Assembly (NCBI RefSeq): GCF_014647075.1
Contig: NZ_BMOM01000039.1
Span: 1 to 23,484, forward strand
Length of the DNA: 23,484 bases
DNA from: Deinococcus aerophilus
GTDB taxonomy: Bacteria > Deinococcota > Deinococci > Deinococcales > Deinococcaceae
Reading direction: 5' to 3'
Each line of letters starts with the position of its first letter. The stretch's first letter is position 1. Position numbers and translations under genes: made by a program. Under the pieces are notes generated by a model. The model made no database searches, was not told the origin of the DNA, and saw only the letters and a list, made by a program, of their open reading frames with translations. Below are positions 8,768-15,404 of the stretch, one piece after another.

Positions 8768-9643
8768 TCACTTCACGCTGAAGAATCGGGTCATGCCCAG
8801 CATGGCGTGCGGCATCTTCGTTTTGGGGTCGGTGACGAAGCAGACCGCGAAGTAGTTGCCGGGCGCGAGGTTCATGTCGATGTACGTGGTCTTTCCGGGC
8901 GAGATCACGCCTCCGCCGTGTGTTTCGTCCATCGAGATGGGGGACTCGTCCTGCGTTCCGGACGGACCGTCACTCATCATGAACTTCATGACGTCCGCCT
9001 CCGTCTTGCCCGGTTTAACCGGCATGATCATCACGAAATGCGGCTGGCGCCCGTCGTTCACCACTTCCCAGGTGTGCTGCCCGGCCGCGATGTTGGTGGC
9101 CGGGAAGGCGAGGGCAAAGTCCGCGAGCTGCAGCCGGTAGTCCGCCTTCGGGGCGGCCGCCGCGTTGTCGCCTTTGGTCACCTCAAACGTCTGGAAGTAC
9201 CCCAGGTTGGCCAGGGCCTGTGGATTCTTCTCGTCCCCATTGCTGCTCGTGGTAGACACCACGTAGGTACCGGGTTCCAGGTTCACGGTGAAGTCATAAT
9301 TGGCTTTCGCCGCGAGTTCCGGAACGCCGCCGTACAGCTCCGAGGAGTTGATGATGCGGGCCTCGACGTCGGCAGAGTTGTCCCCCGGATCGGTGGCCAG
9401 GGCCGCCACAGCACTCTTGAGCGTGTCGGCGCTCACGCCCGGGTTGAGCTTGAACAGCTGTATCTCGGCCGGACGGTCCGTGTCGTTCTTCAGGGTGAAA
9501 TGCACGTACCCGGCGGGCACCTGCGCGGGTACCTGGTAGCCGTCCTTCGTCGTGGTGATCGTGACGTTGGGCGCGGACTGGGCGGCGGCGGCGCTCAGCA
9601 GCGTCAGTGTCAGGGCGGCCAATGAGAACTGAAGTGCATGCAT
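8768..9643 (-). CDS. Secreted two-domain cupredoxin-like protein
   Basis: This 291-residue protein has a signal peptide (1-21, AAAAQ/SAP). It contains two beta-rich halves. Residues 25-155 hold VPAQVPAGYVHFTLKN and LEPGTYVVS; residues 165-290 hold IAAGQHTWEVVNDGRQPHF and LAPGNYFAVCFV. Both resemble cupredoxin folds. The second half has His202, Cys268, His279 and Met281 or Met284 in plausible positions for a type-1 copper site, although the Cys-to-His spacing (10 residues between) is wider than in classical plastocyanins. The first half lacks Cys. ATG at 9641-9643 follows a strong GGAGG. It is the first gene of the operon with the multicopper oxidase, so it could supply copper or electrons to the oxidase; this is inferred from context. 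Confidence 0.7.
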   Translation of the reverse strand: MHALQFSLAALTLTLLSAAAAQSAPNVTITTTKDGYQVPAQVPAGYVHFTLKNDTDRPAEIQLFKLNPGVSADTLKSAVAALATDPGDNSADVEARIINSSELYGGVPELAAKANYDFTVNLEPGTYVVSTTSSNGDEKNPQALANLGYFQTFEVTKGDNAAAAPKADYRLQLADFALAFPATNIAAGQHTWEVVNDGRQPHFVMIMPVKPGKTEADVMKFMMSDGPSGTQDESPISMDETHGGGVISPGKTTYIDMNLAPGNYFAVCFVTDPKTKMPHAMLGMTRFFSVK

Positions 9644-10283
9644 ATGGACCTCCGGCCAGGGCTGGCCTGTGCATTCCCGCCGCAGCGCCTTGACGCTGCC
9701 TGTTCGGTTGGCCTGAGCGTAGACAACGCAGCGTGACCGGGGCGTGATCGGGGTGTGGGGGCCCGGTTGCCGGCCCCACTCACTGCTGCGATGCGCCGCA
9801 TCCTGTCCCCGCTCTGGGGCCGTGACGCGGCCGTTCCAGCGTTGGCAAAGTCCCTGCCTGTCTTTCTACAGGGGCGCGGATGGCGCGACGCCCGGCCCCC
9901 GTCCGACGCAGTGCCTGCCGGTGTCGAGGCCGGTTCCCCAACGCGGGAGGCCTTCCCCCGTTCCATCAGGTCAGGTCCAAATGTGAGATTCAAGCGGCTT
10001 TGGGTGTGTACTGCGGACGGTAGCCTCACAAACTCCGAAACTCTCTGGAGCTTCGAACCTCATGGACCGGGTGTGGCCCCTGCGGCACTGACCTGGCCGC
10101 CCGACGGGCGACGGAATCCCGGCAGGATCACCAGCAGCACTCTGACCCCAACTGGGCTGCACCTCAACACCGGGAATGCGCTTCCTGGTGAGGGCAATAC
10201 CCGTTGCCTGAAGCTGCTGAGCAAGCTTCGGCGTGCCTGCGTCCCGACGCTCCTGGACTTTTCATTGCTGAATGGAGTCTGAC
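9644..10283. other. 640-base divergent intergenic region, no recognised gene
   Basis: The region lies between the copper operon (minus) and the tail-collar operon (plus) and must hold both promoters. Near the copper side, GTGACCGGGGC and GTGATCGGGGT form an imperfect tandem repeat at about 9733-9754. Near the collar side, an imperfect hairpin spans about 10179-10213 (outer arms GCTTC/GAAGC, inner arms GGCAA/TTGCC), possibly in the 5' UTR. A plus-strand frame of 175 codons runs through it (9755-10282), but it resembles no protein I know and looks like a chance open frame. Confidence 0.4.
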
Positions 10284-10802
10284 ATGGCTGAACCTTTCCT
10301 CGGCGAAATAAAACTGGTGGGCTTCTCCTTCGTGCCGCGTGGCTGGGCGTTCTGCAACGGCCAGCTGCTGCCCATCAATCAGAATCAGGCGCTGTTTGCC
10401 CTGCTGGGAACCCTCTATGGCGGCGATGGACGAACCACCTTCGCGCTGCCGGATCTGCGCGGGCGCATTCCACTTCATCACGGTGCGGGGCCGGGCCTGC
10501 CCCTGATGAAGCAGGGCGAGCGTTCCGGCACGGAAACCGTCTCCCTGACCACACGGGAGGTGCCGGGTCATACGCATCTGGTGAACGCCAGCACACAGGC
10601 GGCCACGCGGACCACGCCAGACGGCACCTTCCTGGCGACGGCCGGCAGCGATGAAATCTACCTCGCTGACAACCCGACAGACGCGCTCAGCCCGTCCTCG
10701 GTGGCGAACGCTGGTGAGGGGCTCCCCCACGACAACCGCATGCCGTTCCTGGCCCTGAATTACATCATTGCGGTGTTCGGCATCTATCCCTCTCGGAACT
10801 GA
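10284..10802 (+). CDS. Phage-tail-collar (Mdp-like) protein 1
   Basis: This 172-residue protein has the tail-collar domain of phage short tail fibres and of bacterial microcystin-dependent (Mdp) proteins. It opens with FLGEIKLVGFSFVPRGWAF, then NGQLLPINQNQALFALLGT and YGGDGRTTFALPDLRGR. A variable middle with PGHTH follows, and it ends with a conserved LNYIIAVFGIYPSR. There is no signal peptide or membrane segment. I preferred ATG 10284 to the in-frame ATG at 10272 because GGAG at 10274-10277 is correctly spaced for it and the protein then starts MAEPFLGEI, as relatives do. It is the first gene of a three-gene operon. No other phage structural gene is present, so this is not an obvious prophage. 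Confidence 0.88.
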   Translation: MAEPFLGEIKLVGFSFVPRGWAFCNGQLLPINQNQALFALLGTLYGGDGRTTFALPDLRGRIPLHHGAGPGLPLMKQGERSGTETVSLTTREVPGHTHLVNASTQAATRTTPDGTFLATAGSDEIYLADNPTDALSPSSVANAGEGLPHDNRMPFLALNYIIAVFGIYPSRN

Positions 10803-10813
10803 TGGAGGCCACC

Positions 10814-11332
10814 ATGACAGATCCTTATCTCGGCGAGATCCGCGCCTTCGGCTTTGGCTTCACGCCCCGGGGCTGGGCGCTGTGTGATGGACAACTCCTC
10901 CCCATTGCCCAGTACACGGCCCTCTACTCGCTGCTGGGCACCATCTATGGCGGCAATGGACGCACCACCTTCGCGTTGCCGAATCTGCAGGGACGCGCCG
11001 CCATGCAGCCTCGTCAGGGACCCGGCCTCAGAAGCCACCGACTCGGCGATGTGGGCGGAGCAGAGTCGGTGACCTTGACTCCACCGCAACTTCCGGCGCA
11101 CACCCATACCCTGCAGGCCGTCGCCAGCCCGGCCGAAAGCGCCACGCCAAAAGGCAAGCTGCTCGCCCGCGTGGTGGGCGGACCGATCTATTCCAGTGGA
11201 CCGGCCACGGTCGCCCTGGCCCCCTCCGCGCTCACTGCTCAGGGCGAGGGTCAGCCCCACAACAACCTGCCGCCCTATCTCACGCTGAACTTCTGCATCG
11301 CGGTGCAGGGGTTGTTCCCCTCTCGTCCTTAG
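10814..11332 (+). CDS. Phage-tail-collar (Mdp-like) protein 2
   Basis: This 172-residue paralogue of the preceding gene has the same layout: YLGEIRAFGFGFTPRGWAL, CDGQLLPIAQYTALYSLLGT, YGGNGRTTFALPNLQGR, then PAHTH, and the ending LNFCIAVQGLFPSR. The N-terminal third is very similar between the two proteins, while the middle (about 65-145) diverges. The start ATG at 10814 has GGAGG at 10804-10808; an in-frame ATG at 10802 overlaps the previous stop but lacks such a site. The 11-base gap indicates co-translation. The pair may assemble together, as collar-domain proteins are typically trimeric. The cellular role is unknown. Confidence 0.88.
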   Translation: MTDPYLGEIRAFGFGFTPRGWALCDGQLLPIAQYTALYSLLGTIYGGNGRTTFALPNLQGRAAMQPRQGPGLRSHRLGDVGGAESVTLTPPQLPAHTHTLQAVASPAESATPKGKLLARVVGGPIYSSGPATVALAPSALTAQGEGQPHNNLPPYLTLNFCIAVQGLFPSRP

Positions 11333-11368
11333 CGCTGAGGGAGGGCCAATGCTCCATGGGATGACGCC

Positions 11369-12607
11369 ATGAAACCAGATCTGAACCGCCGCACCGTTCT
11401 CAAATCCCTTGCCCTGGCCGCCGCCACCTGCTCTCCGGGTCTTGCGGCGCAGGCAGTCAGGGCCGCGCCTGCCCGTCCGGCTCCGAGGGTAGGCGTGCTG
11501 CCCGCCCGGAGTGTCTACCCTGGCCTGGGTCAGCGTTACCTGGCCGGTCTGACCCTCTCGCTCGGGGCACCGGGCGTGGCACAGACCGAAGTGGTGGTCC
11601 GCCACGTCGGCCCACAGGCCGCCGCACTCGAAGCGGCGGCCCGCGAGCTGCTCGCAGAAGGCGTACACCTGTTGATCTCGCTGGGCGACGGTTCAGCGGC
11701 GGCGCTGGCCGCTCTGGCCGAGCGCCACCATGTTCCGCTGCTCGTCAGCGAACTCGGCAGCCTGATGCCCCGGGGCGAGACAGGCAGCCCCTTCGTCTTC
11801 TGCAATTCCTTGCAACTGTGGCAATCCGAATGGGCCCTGGGCCACTGGACGGCCCGGCACCTGGGAAACCGGGTTCAGGTGGTGACCACGCTGCTGGAAA
11901 GCGGGTATGACCTGCCATATGCCTTCGCTTCAGGCGTCGCTGACGGCGGAGGCACGGTGGTGGCAACCTCGTTCGCCGACAATTTCGGCGGTGGCCACGA
12001 AACCGACCCGGTACTGGCGAGCGTTCGCGCCCTGGGTCCCGAGCATGTTCACCTGATTGCCAGCGGCCCGCAGCCTGCGGCGTTCATCGCGGCCTATCAG
12101 CGCCACTTCCTCCTGCCGCGCCCTGCCCTGAGCCTCTCGGGTCTGGCCGTATCCGGGCCCCGCCCGGCCGCAGCGGGCGCCGCCGGGCGGCACAGCGCAC
12201 TGTCCTGGGCCAGTGGCCTTGACCTGCCGCTCAACCGGCTCTTTACCTCCAGTTACCGCCGCCTCCACTCCCAGGCCCCCGACGCTGTGGCCGCGCTGGG
12301 TTATGAAACGGGCCGGTGGCTGCTGCAGGCCCTGGATGCGGTCGGTGGTCAGGTGACACAGACCCAGGCGTGGCTGCAGGCCTTTGCCCACGCCCGCTTC
12401 GACAGCCCGCGCGGCACCGTCTGGGCCGATCCTCAGACCCGCCGGGTCCAGGCCCCCATCTACCTACGCCGCTCGGCGGTGAAAGGCCGGGCCGTGTCAC
12501 AGCAGGTCGTCCAGGTCCTGAGCGCTCCACCGCTGCAACACCGGGCCCTGCAGGCGCTGCTGGACATGCCGCGCAGCGGCTGGAGCATGCCGTATCTGCA
12601 GGGCTGA
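11369..12607 (+). CDS. Tat-exported LivK-like periplasmic binding protein
   Basis: This 412-residue protein has a twin-arginine signal: NRRTVLKSLALAAA at 6-19, with cleavage probably after VRA near 30-32. The rest resembles a type I periplasmic binding fold of the branched-chain amino acid (LivK) class. It has PRVGVLPARSVYPGLGQRYLAG at the start of lobe 1, an LLISLGDGSAAALAALAERH segment, and lobe-crossing repeats further on (GNRVQVVTT, PDAVAALGYETGRWL). No permease or ATPase genes lie nearby, so it may be a sensor or binding subunit for something other than an ABC importer. It starts 36 bases after the second collar gene and probably shares its operon. The Shine-Dalgarno site is weak (GGGA before ATG 11369). 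Export by Tat implies folding, or a cofactor, before secretion. Confidence 0.75.
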   Translation: MKPDLNRRTVLKSLALAAATCSPGLAAQAVRAAPARPAPRVGVLPARSVYPGLGQRYLAGLTLSLGAPGVAQTEVVVRHVGPQAAALEAAARELLAEGVHLLISLGDGSAAALAALAERHHVPLLVSELGSLMPRGETGSPFVFCNSLQLWQSEWALGHWTARHLGNRVQVVTTLLESGYDLPYAFASGVADGGGTVVATSFADNFGGGHETDPVLASVRALGPEHVHLIASGPQPAAFIAAYQRHFLLPRPALSLSGLAVSGPRPAAAGAAGRHSALSWASGLDLPLNRLFTSSYRRLHSQAPDAVAALGYETGRWLLQALDAVGGQVTQTQAWLQAFAHARFDSPRGTVWADPQTRRVQAPIYLRRSAVKGRAVSQQVVQVLSAPPLQHRALQALLDMPRSGWSMPYLQG

Positions 12608-13201
12608 AGGGTGCTTGCCAGACAGCGGCCTGAGCCGTCGTCTTGACAGGACCGGATGACGAAACGCTCCCGCGGGAGGGTGGCGCCCGGCCCTGCGGGC
12701 CCACTGGACCGGATCGGGCAGAGATGCAGCAGTCGGTGATGGCCGGGCGGGTGCTGCACCTTCGGGTGGAAAAGACCACCCTCGCCCACCAGCTGCCCTG
12801 GTCTGGCCTCAGGATGTGAACGGGTTTGCGGTCCGAAGGCGCTGGATCCGGGAACCTGCACGTGGCCTGCAGGCTCCGGTGGTCTTCCTGGCAAAGCGGG
12901 CAGGACCTCAGAAGTGGCCTGCCTGAAGGGCAACGCGCTCCCCCGTGCCTTCACGAGACACGTCAACAGGGCTGAGCGGTCGAGGAATTGGGTCGTCGTT
13001 GCCCAGGGAGACCGGCGGCCGGGCACGGCATGCTGGGGGACCGGAACACGCGCCCTGAATTTGGGCCGGAGCACTGCCGAGACGCACCATTCCCGGAGGT
13101 CCCCGCGTGGTTCCATTCAGACGACCTTCACGGCGCGGGACGATGCCTGGGCAGGCCAGGGCCGTTCGTGGTCCGGGCTTCGGATGCGGCATTCTGCAGT
13201 T
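12608..13201. other. 594-base intergenic region with GC palindromes
   Basis: No gene could be recognised on either strand. A perfect 12-base palindrome CTCCCGCGGGAG (12667-12678) and a hairpin GGCCC-TGC-GGGCC (12689-12701) lie about 60-95 bases past the binding-protein stop. They may end the upstream operon, although no T-tract follows. The remainder shows long open frames on both strands that look like GC-rich chance ORFs. Confidence 0.4.
13190..13195 (+). promoter_or_regulatory. Possible -10 box for leaderless azlC
   Basis: CATTCT ends six bases before the azlC ATG, the spacing of a leaderless promoter, but its first base departs from TANNNT. There is no Shine-Dalgarno site before azlC, which is the main reason to consider it. 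Confidence 0.25.
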
Positions 13202-13906
13202 ATGACCGAACTCCCCACAGCCCCGCCCAGGGTTCCCCGTTCCTTCTGGCAGGGCTTGCGGGCCTTTGTGCCCCTGATTCCGGGGGTGATGCCTTTTGGC
13301 ATGGTGGCGGGCATCGCGGCGGTGCAGGCCGGCTTCTCGCCTGCCCAGTCCATTGCCTTTTCCCTGATCGGCTATGCGGGGTCGGCGCAGCTCGTGGCTT
13401 CACAGATGTTCGGCCACACGCCAACCCTGCTGATCGTTCTGGCCACCCTGATCGTGAATCTGCGCTTCGCCATGTACTCGGCCTCGCTGCTGCCCCTCTT
13501 TGACGGCGTGTCGCTGGCGCGGCGCTGGCTGCTGGCCTACGGCCTGACCGACCAGAGCTATGCGGTCACGATGGGGCGGCCCGCTTCGACGCCGAATCCG
13601 GTGGCGTACTACGCGGGGGCGACCGCGCTGATGTGGCTTACCTGGCAGAGCGGAACCGCCGTCGGGGCGCTGCTCGGCGCGAGGATTCCCGCACACTGGC
13701 CGCTGGAGTTTGCCGTGCCGCTGAGTTTTATTGCGCTGCTGATTCCAGTGCTGAGAAGCAGACCCCAGGTGCTCGCCGCTGGGATTTCGGCCGTGGTGGC
13801 CGTGGCGACCTACAACCTGCCGTTCCGCCTGAACCTGATTCTGGGTGCGGTGTGCGGCATTGCGGCGGGTCTGCTCATCCAACGGTGGAAGGGACAGGCG
13901 GCATGA
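13202..13906 (+). CDS. azlC: AzlC family branched-chain amino acid exporter, large subunit
   Basis: AzlC, with AzlD, exports branched-chain amino acids or their analogues across the inner membrane. The 234-residue protein shows the family pattern. An entry segment FWQGLRAFVPLIPGVMPFGMVAG is followed by FSLIGYAGSAQLVASQM, the LIVNLRFAMYSASL motif, and YGLTDQSYAVTM. Further hydrophobic segments run to the C-terminus. An open frame continues upstream to 12914, but those residues look like random coding. The ATG at 13202 puts the family N-terminus a few residues before RSFWQGL. The stop overlaps the azlD start (ATGA), so the two are co-translated. Confidence 0.92.
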   Translation: MTELPTAPPRVPRSFWQGLRAFVPLIPGVMPFGMVAGIAAVQAGFSPAQSIAFSLIGYAGSAQLVASQMFGHTPTLLIVLATLIVNLRFAMYSASLLPLFDGVSLARRWLLAYGLTDQSYAVTMGRPASTPNPVAYYAGATALMWLTWQSGTAVGALLGARIPAHWPLEFAVPLSFIALLIPVLRSRPQVLAAGISAVVAVATYNLPFRLNLILGAVCGIAAGLLIQRWKGQAA

Positions 13907-14208
13907 GCACCTGGCTGCTGATTCTCGGGGTCGGTGCCGGGAGCCTCCTGTTGCGCGCGTCCTCTCTGGTGTTGCTGCGGGGCAGGAAGCTGCCGGACAG
14001 CGTCACCCTGTCTCTGGGACTGGTTCCCGCCTCGGTGCTGGCGGCCCTGATCGCCCCGGAACTGCTGTATGCCCGCGGCACGGGCGCTTTCGATCCGTTC
14101 AGTCCGCGTCTGGCGGCGGGCCTCGTGGCCGCCGCGGTGGCCTGGAAAACCCGCAACCTGCTGTGGACCCTGATTGCTGGCCTGGGGCTGCTCCTGCTGC
14201 TGGGCTGA
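13903..14208 (+). CDS. azlD: AzlD family branched-chain amino acid exporter, small subunit
   Basis: This 101-residue, very hydrophobic protein has three to four predicted membrane segments (about 3-20, 36-52, 68-84 and 85-100). It has the family's LRASSLVLLRGRKLP loop and the SVTLSLGLVPASVLAALIAPEL segment. AzlD is the obligate small partner of AzlC. Its ATG overlaps the azlC stop by four bases. The size and position are as expected. No Lrp- or AsnC-type regulator lies beside the pair. Confidence 0.92.
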   Translation: MSTWLLILGVGAGSLLLRASSLVLLRGRKLPDSVTLSLGLVPASVLAALIAPELLYARGTGAFDPFSPRLAAGLVAAAVAWKTRNLLWTLIAGLGLLLLLG

Positions 14209-14564
14209 GATCGCGGTGACCGGGCCAGGGTGACTGAGAAAGGTGCAGGGCAGATGGGCCGGAGTGCTTCTCGGTTCTCCGACTGCCGGAAATCTGAACA
14301 CAGGAGAGCATGGGAAGCCGTCCCGTTTTCCGTTGGGCCCGGAAGCAGAGCGCAGCCGGACCCAGGACTCCCCTCGATCCCCTCTGTGAGGCATTTTATC
14401 CTTCCCTGTTTTTATAAACAGAAGGTCTATAGCTGACGAAAATGAGTAGAGTCACAGGGACTAGGCCCTAGAACTCGTGGAGTGACTTAATACTATAGTG
14501 GAATACTGGAGGTGAGGTCGGGATTATCGGGCCATACTGGCCCCCGCCCCGTAAGGAGAACGCC
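14209..14564 (+). promoter_or_regulatory. AT-rich, palindrome-bearing upstream region of small secreted gene
   Basis: This 356-base gap turns from GC-rich to AT-rich at about 14392. It contains an inverted repeat CTGTTT-TTAT-AAACAG (14406-14421), which extends outward as CCTT/AAGG past a two-base bulge. It also holds a near-palindrome CTAGG-C-CCTAG (14461-14471). A TATAGT -10-like hexamer lies at 14494-14499, inside a TAATACTATAG stretch, with no good -35. The 5' UTR would then be about 60 bases. The two palindromes look like operators for a regulator not encoded nearby. Confidence 0.45.
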
Positions 14565-14960
14565 ATGCGCACTTCTATCCTGAGCGTCCTGATGGCCGTG
14601 TCCCTCGCCGTCAGCTCCGCTTTCGCTGCAGGGACTGTCCATCCGGTGGTCGCCATGGGCGATGGGCAAATCTACAAGGTGCTGTACACCGAGAGCTCGT
14701 GGATGTCGCTGGCCATACCGCTCCGGGTCCTGGGCGGCGATGTCCCCAGCGATGTCAGCCTGTCGGTCAGTGGTCTGCCCGACGGCACGACCATCACCCT
14801 GGACAGCGTCCGTCAGGTGGGCGGCATGTTGTTGCTGGAGGTCACGGTCAGCCGTGACGATGACACCCTGGCGGTTTACGACACCGCGATCATTACCGTG
14901 AAGTCCGGCGACCAGATCCTGACCACCCTGAGTATTCCGGTGATGGGCGCCGCCTACTAA
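14565..14960 (+). CDS. Small secreted protein of unknown function
   Basis: This 131-residue protein has a clear signal peptide (1-22, ending SAFA/AGT). The mature part of about 109 residues is rich in beta-strand and aliphatic patterns, with VSLSVSGLPDGTTITL and MLLLEVTVSRDDD, suggesting a single Ig-like or cadherin-like sandwich. It has no Cys and no visible catalytic motif. A strong AAGGAG site precedes the ATG. It is the only gene between azlD and the histidine kinase. The signal peptide resembles that of the partial gene at 23403, whose mature part also starts with a GT-rich stretch. I recognise no named family. Confidence 0.75.
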   Translation: MRTSILSVLMAVSLAVSSAFAAGTVHPVVAMGDGQIYKVLYTESSWMSLAIPLRVLGGDVPSDVSLSVSGLPDGTTITLDSVRQVGGMLLLEVTVSRDDDTLAVYDTAIITVKSGDQILTTLSIPVMGAAY

Positions 14961-15091
14961 CGAGGAATGATTTCAGCACGCTGCGGCTCCGCATACAGCA
15001 GACATCTTCACTGGAAGTGCTGCAACGGAGTCGCGGAGTGGTCGTGGCCCGTTCGGCATTGAACCGGCGGGCAACGCTTTGCCGGATCCTG

Positions 15092-15119
15092 AAGGGCAGG
15101 GGGGAGGAGCCCCACCCTT
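15092..15119 (+). terminator. Weak candidate terminator
   Basis: AAGGG (15092-15096) pairs with CCCTT (15115-15119) and GGGG (15099-15102) with CCCC (15110-15113), around a GA-rich loop, with a small internal mismatch. It lies about 130 bases after the secreted-protein stop and is followed by only a very short T-run. Confidence 0.25.
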
Positions 15120-15195
15120 TGCCGTGTTCAACGTCGCCGGCTGTTCCAGGGCCGTTCTGCGGGATAGAAGACCCGGCACGAAATAAGAAGTCGCT

Positions 15196-15396
15196 GTGGT
15201 CGCCTTTGTCGTTCTGATGGCGGCCATCACCTTGGCGGTGGACCTTCTATTCTTCAAAAACCGCTGCCGGGACTGGCCGGCGGCGAAGGTGGAACCAGTC
15301 CTGAAACGGTCCTCAGCGCGGCGGCGGAAAACGCCCCCAGCCTGCGCCGTCGCTGGAGAGACTGTGCTGGAGGGAAAGGTCCGGCCGAACGTCTAG
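15196..15396 (+). CDS. Possible small membrane protein
   Basis: This frame of 66 codons starts at GTG 15196. Its first 20 residues are a plausible membrane segment (VVAFVVLMAAITLAVDLLFF), followed by a basic stretch. Small single-pass proteins with a similar start exist in many bacteria, but the rest of this frame (PPACAVAGETVLEGKV) does not look like them, and the ribosome-binding site is weak. It may be a degenerate copy or a chance frame. It fills most of the gap before the histidine kinase. Confidence 0.3.
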   Translation: MVAFVVLMAAITLAVDLLFFKNRCRDWPAAKVEPVLKRSSARRRKTPPACAVAGETVLEGKVRPNV

Positions 15397-15399
15397 ACT
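15394..15399 (+). promoter_or_regulatory. -10 box (TAGACT) for leaderless kinase mRNA
   Basis: TAGACT fits TANNNT and ends five bases before the GTG at 15405 and eleven before the in-frame ATG at 15411. With no Shine-Dalgarno site present, transcription is expected to start at or next to the GTG. Confidence 0.5.
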
Positions 15400-15404
15400 G
15401 TCCG

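Noticed and set aside
7577..9625. A 682-codon plus-strand frame
   Set aside because: It mirrors the multicopper oxidase and cupredoxin genes on the minus strand, with no domain and with shadow-like composition.
10284..11332. The collar genes as part of a prophage or contractile tail
   Set aside because: No other phage or tail gene occurs within the window, and both neighbours are ordinary chromosomal genes.
12914..13201. Upstream extension of azlC in the same frame
   Set aside because: The extra 96 residues show no membrane or AzlC-like pattern, and the family N-terminus fits the ATG at 13202.
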